Shown piece by piece: positions 7,256 to 13,206 of a stretch of DNA of 19,243 bases. Source of the DNA: an uncultured Collinsella sp. (GTDB taxonomy: Bacteria; Actinomycetota; Coriobacteriia; Coriobacteriales; Coriobacteriaceae); NCBI GenBank assembly GCA_900550835.1, contig URTP01000020.1, positions 1 through 19,243 on the forward strand, written 5' to 3'. Position numbers and translations under genes: made by a program. Every line of letters starts with the position of its first letter. Position 1 is the first letter of the stretch. The notes beneath the pieces are model-generated. The model worked only from the letters and a program-made list of their open reading frames with translations. It was not told the origin of the DNA and made no database searches.

Positions 7256-8069
7256 TTGGCTTGCGGCCGAGGAGCGTTACGAGCCCGCGGAGGCTCGGCA
7301 TCGTGTGATGCAAAAGAATGTCCTGCATCTGGCGAGCCTGCTTGAGCGGGTTCGCCTGGGTGGAGGCGCGCACGAGGGCGGGTCGATGGTCGACCGCGCC
7401 CTTTCTTGCGTTTCGGCTCCGGTGCGCCTGGTAGGGATGTTCGTTTACGTCTTGTGCGTGTGCCTGACGCAGAGCCCGCTATACCTGATGCTAATGGCGG
7501 CGACCGCGTTGGTGCTGGTCGCGGTGCGCCCTGTACGCGGGCTGCGCGCTACCTTTGTGCCGGCGTTGGCTGCCGCGGGGTTTGCCGTGGTTTTGGCGCT
7601 GCCTGCCCTGCTGCTGGGTGCTTCCGCCACGGGCGCCATGCTCAAGATTGCACTCAAGACGTTCATTAACGTGTCGCTGGTGCTGGGCGTTTCGTGGACG
7701 CTCACCTGGAGTCGCATGTCGGCGGCGCTTAAGATGCTGCGCCTGCCCGACGAGGTCATCTTTACCTTTGATATGGCACTCAAGCATATCGAGGTGCTGG
7801 GACGCACGGCGCACGATCTGTGCGAATCGGTCATGCTGCGCAGCGTTGGCCGTGCGCCTGAGGGATTTTCGCGCACCGACTCGCTGGCGGGTATCATGGG
7901 CATGACCTTTATCAAGGCGATGGAGTGCAGCCACACGATGGACGAGGCTATGCTCTGCCGCGGCTTTGCCGGTGCGTACCCGGCGCCCGGGCGGAGCGGC
8001 TTTGGCTGGCGCGATGCGGTTTATGCGGCCGTCGTGGTGCTGCTCGCCGTGTTGTGCGTGGTGCTGTAG
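7227..8069 (+). CDS. cbiQ: ECF transporter transmembrane (T) component CbiQ
   Basis: This 280-residue membrane protein couples ATP hydrolysis by CbiO to metal uptake by CbiM. It has a run of hydrophobic helices between about 60 and 165 and one at the C-terminus (AVYAAVVVLLAVLCVVL). Between them lies a cytoplasmic coupling region (TWSRMSAALKMLRLPDEVIF, VMLRSVG, AMLCRGF at 241-247). AMLCRGF corresponds to the Ala-x-x-x-Arg-Gly coupling motif that docks in the ATPase groove. GTG at 7227 has AAGGA at an ideal 6-nt spacing; ATG at 7233 is an alternative. The gene overlaps the end of cbiM by 29 bp, which suggests translational coupling. Confidence 0.88.
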   Translation: MLMAIAELPSWLAAEERYEPAEARHRVMQKNVLHLASLLERVRLGGGAHEGGSMVDRALSCVSAPVRLVGMFVYVLCVCLTQSPLYLMLMAATALVLVAVRPVRGLRATFVPALAAAGFAVVLALPALLLGASATGAMLKIALKTFINVSLVLGVSWTLTWSRMSAALKMLRLPDEVIFTFDMALKHIEVLGRTAHDLCESVMLRSVGRAPEGFSRTDSLAGIMGMTFIKAMECSHTMDEAMLCRGFAGAYPAPGRSGFGWRDAVYAAVVVLLAVLCVVL

Positions 8070-8089
8070 CGCGGGCGGCCGAGCCGTCG

Positions 8090-8884
8090 ATGTGGATAGG
8101 GAAGGGCGACGTTTTGGCAAACGATACGAATGGCGTGATGGGCGCGAGCGGTGCTACTGGCGCCAAGAGCGTGCCGCTCATCGAGTTTCGCGACGTGGTG
8201 TTCTCCTATGCGGGGCATACGGTTGTCGATGGTGTGTCGCTGCAGGTCGATCGTGGTGAACTCGTTGCCCTACTCGGTCCCAACGGCTGCGGTAAGACGA
8301 CGATTATGCGCCTTATCAACGGTCTTGAACTAGCGGACGCGGGTGCGTGCCTGTTTGACGGGCACGTGATCGATGCGGCATATCTCAAGGATTCCGCAGC
8401 CGCTCAGCGGTTCCATCAGCGCGTGGGCTTTGTGTTCCAGAATGCCGACGCCCAGCTGTTCTGCGCTACGGTGGGCGAGGAAGTTGCTTTTGGCCCCGCG
8501 CAGATGGGGCTGCCGACAGACGAGCTCGAGCGCCGCGTCCGCGATGCCATGGAGCTGTTCCAGGTTGCCGATCTGGTCGATGCCTCGCCCTATCAGCTTT
8601 CGGGCGGGCAAAAGAAGCGCGTTGCGCTGGCTGCGGTCGTGTCGATGAACCCCGATATCCTAGTGCTCGATGAGCCCACCAACGGGCTCGATGAGGACTC
8701 GTGCGACATCGTAGTCAACTTTTTGCTGGCCTACGTTGCTGCCGGTAAGACGGTTTTGATGAGTACGCACCATCAAGATTTGGTGCGCCGCTTGGGGGCC
8801 CGTGCCATCTATATCGATCGATATCACCATGTGGTCGAGGCGCCTTCGCCGTCGTATGGAACCGAGAGCGGTGCTGCGGAATAG
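8090..8884 (+). CDS. cbiO: ECF transporter ATPase CbiO
   Basis: The ABC ATPase powers the Ni/Co ECF importer. All nucleotide-binding motifs are intact and in order: Walker A GPNGCGKTT (from residue 63), Q-loop FQNADAQLF, signature LSGGQKKRVALA, Walker B ILVLDEPTNGLD, and the H-loop in STHHQD. FQNADxQLF is typical of ECF A components. The domain begins at LIEFRDVVFSYAGHTVV. The start is uncertain: ATG 8090 gives 264 residues, while TTG 8114 has a better-placed AAGGG upstream and gives 256. Everything before residue 28 or so is poorly conserved linker. It lies 20 bp after cbiQ and ends the operon. Confidence 0.9.
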   Translation: MWIGKGDVLANDTNGVMGASGATGAKSVPLIEFRDVVFSYAGHTVVDGVSLQVDRGELVALLGPNGCGKTTIMRLINGLELADAGACLFDGHVIDAAYLKDSAAAQRFHQRVGFVFQNADAQLFCATVGEEVAFGPAQMGLPTDELERRVRDAMELFQVADLVDASPYQLSGGQKKRVALAAVVSMNPDILVLDEPTNGLDEDSCDIVVNFLLAYVAAGKTVLMSTHHQDLVRRLGARAIYIDRYHHVVEAPSPSYGTESGAAE

Positions 8885-8963
8885 TTGCTGCGTAGTAGGG
8901 TTGCGGCCGCGTGCGTGACTCGCCGTGAATGGTATAGTTATCCGGGTTTTTACGGGGGTGGCT

Positions 8964-9812
8964 ATGCCAAGTTGGAATATTCATATCGCTCAGACGGAAC
9001 GACTGCTGGCGCGTGCTGGCACGCTTGCCGATAAGGTGCGCGACCGCAATGCCTTTTTGTTTGGCAATGTAGTTCCGGACATTTTTGTGGGCTATATGGT
9101 TCCCGGTATTGCCGATCCCATTCCGTATCGCATTACACATTTTGCCAAGCCCGAGCCTATTCCTAAGCCGCGCGAGCACGAGTTCTGGGATACCTATGTG
9201 GCGCCGCTGCTTAAAAGTTCGCCCACCGGTGCGCCGGCCGCGACGACCTCGATTGTCGAGGAGCGCGAGCGGCTTAATCGGGTGCATTATCCGCAGCGCT
9301 ATAGGGATGCTGAACCGATCGCTGGTCCCGATGCCGGCGAGCTTTCGCTCGCGCCCGGGGACGTGGCACAGTCGTTGCTCGACCTGACGTTGGGCGTTTG
9401 GTCTCACCTGGTGGCCGATACCGTGTGGAATACCCGCGTGAACCAGTACCTCGAGGCGCATGGCGGCAAGCCGTGTGAGGAGTTCCGCATTAAGAAGCAG
9501 GGTGACTTTGACTGGTTTGGCAAGACGCTCGGCATCGTTTCCATCCCGTGTGCGACCGATCGCCTGTATACTGCGGCGACGCGTTTTGGGCAGTATCCCA
9601 TTCATAAAGAATATGTGCTCAAGACTATCGGCGTCATGCACGAGATTGTACGCGAAAACCCCGGCAAGCCCGATCATCCGCCGTATCGCCTGCTAACCGA
9701 GGAGTTCTTCGATGCAACGTTTAACGAGGTCATCGAGCTAACCGAGGCAGGCTTTGCCGCTCGAATTGCATCACCCGGTGTGCCCGCGTTGCCCCTGATC
9801 GCTAGCTGCTAG
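8964..9812 (+). CDS. Zinc-dependent phospholipase C-like protein (PF00882 type)
   Basis: This 282-residue protein resembles the family that includes clostridial alpha-toxin and the N-terminal part of GPI-phospholipase D. The N-terminus MPSWNIHIAQTERLL matches the helix carrying the first metal ligands. FGNVVPDIFVG (D39), ITHF (H59) and GVWSHLVADTVWN (H148-x3-D152) correspond to the family's trinuclear zinc-site His and Asp residues. The final H-x3-E pair of alpha-toxin is not obvious. No signal peptide is present, which argues for a cytoplasmic role and against a secreted toxin. ATG 8964 is chosen because GGGGGTGG (8955-8962) lies just upstream and the conserved motif starts there. A TGG-TATAGT extended -10 (8933-8938) suggests its own promoter. 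Its stop overlaps that of the convergent gene by 4 bp. Substrate unknown. Confidence 0.72.
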   Translation: MPSWNIHIAQTERLLARAGTLADKVRDRNAFLFGNVVPDIFVGYMVPGIADPIPYRITHFAKPEPIPKPREHEFWDTYVAPLLKSSPTGAPAATTSIVEERERLNRVHYPQRYRDAEPIAGPDAGELSLAPGDVAQSLLDLTLGVWSHLVADTVWNTRVNQYLEAHGGKPCEEFRIKKQGDFDWFGKTLGIVSIPCATDRLYTAATRFGQYPIHKEYVLKTIGVMHEIVRENPGKPDHPPYRLLTEEFFDATFNEVIELTEAGFAARIASPGVPALPLIASC

Positions 9813-10882
9813 CTGGCCGGCTTGACAGTGAATAGCTCAACCCAATCGACAAATAGCTCTTGCCGCAGGGTATCTTCGGCAGTACGCTCCTGTTTGGTCT
9901 TTGGGGTGTAGGGAAGCCCAGCCTTTTTATGGATGAGCTCGGTTATGTGGTCGAAGCTTTTCTTATCCTTAATCTGGTCATAGGTGATTTGGATGACGTC
10001 GTAGCCCATGCTCGTGAGTGCGGTGGCGCGTTCGGCATCGGAGAGGCTCGCGGCTTCGCTGTCGTGGGCTGAGCGGCCTTGACATTCCAGAATGACGCCC
10101 ATGCTGTCGGTGGCGCTTTCGATGAGGATATCGGCGTAACAGCAGGTTTTGTTATACAGCGAACGTGCAGCTTCGCTGAGCGGGATGCGCGCGTTATTGG
10201 TGATGTCGATGCCCAAGCCGCCCTCGTCGCGGGGGAGCGAGATGAGTATGGACGTCTGGACTTCGAAGGGCGAGGCGGTCTGCCCCGTCATGTGCTCGGC
10301 CGCCCAACGCAGTTGTTTGACGCCGCGCAGGCCTGCGGCTTGCTTGGCGAACGCGGCGATATCCGTTGCGGTAAGAAGCGGCGTGCGCTTCCACAAGTTG
10401 GTGTCATTGCCCTTGGTGTCGTTAACTCGCTCCCAGCCGCAGTTGGGCGGAATGAGCTTAAGCGAAATAGCTTCATCGAGTTGTTGTCGCGTTCGCTCGC
10501 AGGGCTTAAACACTGCAAAGGAGCCGCACATCTCGTAGCAAGCCATGAGTAACTGGCTGCGTGAGACCTGCGTGGCAAGGCTGAGCAGCGTGAACTCCGG
10601 TGAAGTGACATCAAACCCATGCTCAGTCTGCCTAAACGACCCAGGAGGCGGCTCTTGGGTCAGGAGGTGCGATTTAAACAGGCTTCGCGACCCGGATTGT
10701 GCCCGAGTGAATACAAGCCTGTGAAGCGGTGTGTGAAGCAGTTCTTTTACAACTGCATGACTTCCGAGGCCGCAACATCTGCGATCCATATTGCCAAGGC
10801 TAATGGCGGGGTAAAGGCCTAATACCTGCGGCGGGATACGGTGATAGTAAAAAGCGGATTGACCGCATAGCGTCAGGTCCAT
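9809..10882 (-). CDS. Hypothetical protein with a DUF559/Vsr-like nuclease C-terminal domain
   Basis: This 357-residue protein has two regions. The N-terminal half (MDLTLCGQSAFYYHR at the start, DVTSPEFTLLSLATQ at about 91-105) recalls AbiEi-type proteins. The C-terminal half looks like a PD-(D/E)xK nuclease of the DUF559/Vsr kind: SPFE at 204-207, YADILIE at 249-255 (Asp251), VILECQGRSAH at 263-273 (E266-x-Q268), then a helix and GYDVIQITYDQI. The usual second acidic residue after E266 is Gln, so activity is uncertain. ATG at 10882 is chosen because AGGAGG lies 6 nt upstream on the minus strand; the frame is open to 11002, but that part overlaps an inverted repeat. No partner toxin or methylase gene adjoins it. 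A defence or DNA-processing role is inference only. Confidence 0.7.
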   Translation of the reverse strand: MDLTLCGQSAFYYHRIPPQVLGLYPAISLGNMDRRCCGLGSHAVVKELLHTPLHRLVFTRAQSGSRSLFKSHLLTQEPPPGSFRQTEHGFDVTSPEFTLLSLATQVSRSQLLMACYEMCGSFAVFKPCERTRQQLDEAISLKLIPPNCGWERVNDTKGNDTNLWKRTPLLTATDIAAFAKQAAGLRGVKQLRWAAEHMTGQTASPFEVQTSILISLPRDEGGLGIDITNNARIPLSEAARSLYNKTCCYADILIESATDSMGVILECQGRSAHDSEAASLSDAERATALTSMGYDVIQITYDQIKDKKSFDHITELIHKKAGLPYTPKTKQERTAEDTLRQELFVDWVELFTVKPAS

Positions 10883-11238
10883 GATATCCTCCTGGTCGAA
10901 ATGTGCTTTTGGACCGTGCGATGCCAGCGTCAATTCGGAAGTATGCGGCAAAATCTGAACCCTGTGAGCAGACCTGGCTTTTGAGGCTAGTTTATCAGGC
11001 ATTTTGTTGCGAAAAAACGGGGTGTGCTCGGAGGTCTCAGAATTTGCCGCATACTTCCGAAAACCAGGTCGATCCGGCTTTTGCTAAAACGATTTAGCAG
11101 CGTCGGGTAAGGTGTGGTTTCGCCATCGGGCGAACACTTTTAGCGCTTGGGACTTTATTTTTGGGCCTCGAAAGGTGGATTTCGCGCTTTTGGTAAAGAA
11201 ATGGGTGCGTGTTTTGCCGTGTGCCGGCATTGACACAG
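10883..11238. other. Intergenic region without a supported gene
   Basis: Apart from the inverted repeat, this holds a 7-bp perfect hairpin (TGCTAAA at 11082-11088, TTTAGCA at 11093-11099). A -35-like TTGACG on the minus strand (10928-10933) lacks a clear -10. From 11101 to 11238 I see no gene, RNA or repeat. Confidence 0.5.
10934..11061. repeat. 25-nt inverted repeat upstream of the nuclease-like gene
   Basis: The arms TTCGGAAGTATGCGGCAAAA+TCTGA (10934-10958) and its reverse complement (11037-11061) match at 24 of 25 positions, separated by 78 bp. A shorter pair, GACCTGG (10971-10977) and CCAGGTC (11064-11070), is interleaved with them. The arms lie 52-180 bp upstream of the minus-strand gene's start, so they may be paired operator sites or the ends of a tiny non-coding mobile element. 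There is no ORF or target-site duplication that I can identify. Confidence 0.65.
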
Positions 11239-11275
11239 AAAAAGGGCCCGGAAGGCGAAGCCTTCCGGGCCCTTT
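11239..11275 (-). terminator. Terminator of pyk
   Basis: A perfect 16-bp GC-rich stem (11241-11256 with 11260-11275) has a 3-nt loop. On the minus strand it is followed by a T-run (TTTTTCTG). It lies about 30 bp past the pyk stop. The stem also ends in TTT on the plus strand, but no plus-strand gene leads into it. Confidence 0.93.
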
Positions 11276-11303
11276 GCAATGCAAACATGCTTGCAAGTAC
11301 GAC

Positions 11304-12764
11304 TTAACGCACCTGAGCGACGTAAGCGACGTTGGTCGAGGAGACCTTGTCCTCGAGCTGGACGCTCATGCGGGGATCGCCGGCGGTAGCGACGGTCAAA
11401 TCGCCAGCCTCGACGTAGCCGAGCTCCTTAGCGGTCTCGATCGCCTTGACGATCGTGCCGTTGACGGTGCCCTGGGTAATCTCGGCCTGGTGCGGGATAA
11501 CGCCCCAGTACATGATCATCTGCTGGACGGCCCACTCGTGGCGGGAGAACGCGCAGATCGGCATGTTGGGGCGGAAGTGCGAGATCAGGCGAGCGGTACG
11601 ACCGGTGGTCGTCGGCACGGTGATGCACTTGGCGCCAACGGTGGTGGCCATGTTCACAGCGGACATACCCACAACGTTGTTGACGACGCGGGTGCCGTGA
11701 GCATCGGCCGGAACCTCGAGCGGAGCGTGGGCCGGGAGGTACTTCTCGGTCTCGAGAGCAATGCTGGCCTGCATCTTGACGGCCTCGACCGGGTACTTAC
11801 CGGCAGCGGACTCGCCGGACAGCATGACGGCGTCGGTGCCGTCATAAATGGCGTTAGCAACGTCGGCAACCTCGGCGCGCGTCGGGCGCGGGTTCTGCTG
11901 CATGGAGTCGAGCATCTGCGTAGCGGTGATGACGGGCTTGTAGGCCGCGTTGCACTTGGCGATGATCTCCTTCTGGATGTGCGGAACGAGCTCGGGCTTG
12001 ATCTCGATGCCCAGGTCGCCACGGGCGACCATGATGCCGTCAGAAGCCTCGAGAATCTCGTCGAAGTTCTCGACGCCCAAGGCGCACTCGATCTTCGGGA
12101 AGATCGTCACGTGCTCGCCGCCGTTCTCGCGGCAAAGCTCGCGGATGCCGCGGACGGACTCGCCGTCACGGATGAAGGAAGCGGCGATGTAGTCGATGTT
12201 CTCGGTCAGGCCAAAGAGGATGTCCTGACGATCGCGCTCGGTGATGGCGGGCAGCGAGATGTTGACGTTGGGCATGTTGACGCCCTTGCGCTCGCCGATC
12301 AGGCCGTCGTTCTTAACGACGCAGGTCATGTCCTGGCCACTGACGGACTCGACCTCGAGGGCAACCAGGCCGTCATCGATCAGGATGAGGGAGCCCTTCT
12401 CGACCTCGGAGGGCAGAGCCAGGTAGTCGAGGGAGATGTGCTCAGCGGTGCCGTGGAAATCCTCGGACGTGGGCTGAGCGGTGACGACGATCTTATCGCC
12501 GGTCTTGACGGCAACCTTCTTGCCGTCGACCAGAAGGCCGGTGCGGACCTCGGGGCCCTTGGTGTCGAGCAGGATGCCGACAGGCAGACCGAGCTCCTTG
12601 GAAATACGGCGGACGCGCTCGATGCGACCGTGGTGCTCGTCGTAGGAGCCGTGCGAGAAGTTAAAACGGGCGACGTTCATGCCCGCCTTGATCATCTCGC
12701 GGATGGTCTCGTCGCTATCGCAGGCGGGACCCATGGTGCATACAATCTTAGTGCGCTTGTACAT
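11304..12764 (-). CDS. pyk: Pyruvate kinase
   Basis: The 486-residue enzyme converts phosphoenolpyruvate and ADP to pyruvate and ATP in the last step of glycolysis. N-terminal residues (NVARFNFSHG, with R33, N35 and S37), DTKGPE at 67-72, FPKIE at 222-226 with the catalytic Lys224 and Mg-binding Glu226, ARGDLG at 247-252 and TATQML at 280-285 are all present. Glu72, in the position of Glu117 of the muscle enzyme, marks the K+-dependent class. A B domain (about 73-170) and a C-terminal regulatory domain (about 345-486) complete the fold; there is no extra C-terminal PEP-utiliser-like domain. A GGAGGT ribosome-binding site precedes the ATG. The gene is monocistronic, with its own promoter and terminator. 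Confidence 0.97.
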   Translation of the reverse strand: MYKRTKIVCTMGPACDSDETIREMIKAGMNVARFNFSHGSYDEHHGRIERVRRISKELGLPVGILLDTKGPEVRTGLLVDGKKVAVKTGDKIVVTAQPTSEDFHGTAEHISLDYLALPSEVEKGSLILIDDGLVALEVESVSGQDMTCVVKNDGLIGERKGVNMPNVNISLPAITERDRQDILFGLTENIDYIAASFIRDGESVRGIRELCRENGGEHVTIFPKIECALGVENFDEILEASDGIMVARGDLGIEIKPELVPHIQKEIIAKCNAAYKPVITATQMLDSMQQNPRPTRAEVADVANAIYDGTDAVMLSGESAAGKYPVEAVKMQASIALETEKYLPAHAPLEVPADAHGTRVVNNVVGMSAVNMATTVGAKCITVPTTTGRTARLISHFRPNMPICAFSRHEWAVQQMIMYWGVIPHQAEITQGTVNGTIVKAIETAKELGYVEAGDLTVATAGDPRMSVQLEDKVSSTNVAYVAQVR

Positions 12765-12827
12765 TCAGACCTCCATCTGACATCGTCTTGCGCTGATAGA
12801 TAAACCATAAGAAATAAAACCGAGATG

Positions 12828-12858
12828 ATTATAACGAAATGCCGACCGAATACCCCAA
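12828..12858 (-). promoter_or_regulatory. Predicted promoter of pyk
   Basis: A perfect -10 TATAAT reads on the minus strand at 12833-12828. A -35-like TTGGGG (12858-12853) lies 19 bp further upstream, a little far. The 5' untranslated region would be about 55 nt and is AT-rich compared with its surroundings. Confidence 0.5.
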
Positions 12859-13058
12859 AAAATCGACCGTATGCCGAAATGGAAGTTCATTTTTTGCGGG
12901 AAAAACGGTATATGGAAAATCTTTACCAACCACTCCAACCGCTGCTATCTGGGCGATATGTCAGTTTGGCGATGTGCCGAAGAAAAAACGTTTTACCAAT
13001 GTTGAGCATCACACGGTCTGCACCGTTGCGTGCGGACCATATTTCCAAACCGATTGTT
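12859..13058. other. AT-richer intergenic region between pyk and the ATPase gene
   Basis: No gene is supported here. It holds short direct repeats (CGACCG-ATRCC-like at about 12843 and 12864; GGCGATRTG twice between about 12951 and 12977). A 9-bp hairpin, GGTCTGCAC (13015-13023) with GTGCGGACC (13030-13038, one G-U), has no T-run. Their role is unknown. Confidence 0.4.
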
Positions 13059-13088
13059 TTGGCTAGACGCGTCGCTTTGGGGTACCAT
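13059..13088 (+). promoter_or_regulatory. Predicted promoter of the Ca2+-ATPase gene
   Basis: TTGGCT (13059-13064) and TACCAT (13083-13088) are 18 bp apart and imply a leader RNA of about 110 nt before the start codon. The boxes are imperfect, so this is a moderate prediction. Confidence 0.35.
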
Positions 13089-13142
13089 AGCTCCACTATC
13101 AACTGCCGCTCAGCACGGCAGCCTTGATGAGCCCTTGCCCTT

Positions 13143-13199
13143 CTCCTGGGAATTATGATCGGGCATCAATCTGCTGAGTGGCCCGAATCCCAGGAGGGG
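13143..13199 (+). promoter_or_regulatory. Leader hairpin that pairs with the ribosome-binding site of the ATPase gene
   Basis: The arm CTCCTGGGAATT (13143-13154) pairs with AATCCCAGGAG (13186-13196), with one bulged A. Inside it CGGGC (13160-13164) pairs with GCCCG (13181-13185). The 3' arm contains most of the Shine-Dalgarno AGGAGGGG (13192-13199), 7 nt before the ATG. When folded, this RNA would hide the ribosome-binding site. It does not match a riboswitch class that I recognise. A second small hairpin (TGCCG...CGGCA, about 13104-13122) lies just upstream. Confidence 0.55.
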
Positions 13200-13206
13200 A
13201 CTCTAT

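Noticed and set aside
10883..11002. 40-residue N-terminal extension of the nuclease-like protein
   Set aside because: An AGGAGG site directly precedes the ATG at 10882, and the extension overlaps the inverted repeat.
10934..11061. Insertion sequence bounded by terminal inverted repeats
   Set aside because: Only 78 bp lie between the arms, with no transposase and no clear target duplication; kept as an unexplained repeat.
11082..11099. TGCTAAA/TTTAGCA hairpin as a terminator
   Set aside because: The stem is short and AT-rich with no T-run, and no gene ends near it.
11112..12803. 563-codon open frame opposite pyk
   Set aside because: It is a GC-rich shadow of pyruvate kinase on the other strand, runs through the pyk terminator, and has no family motif.
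13089..13206. yybP-ykoY Mn2+ riboswitch before the P-type ATPase
   Set aside because: The conserved sequence blocks of that class are not seen; only the RBS-pairing hairpin is supported.
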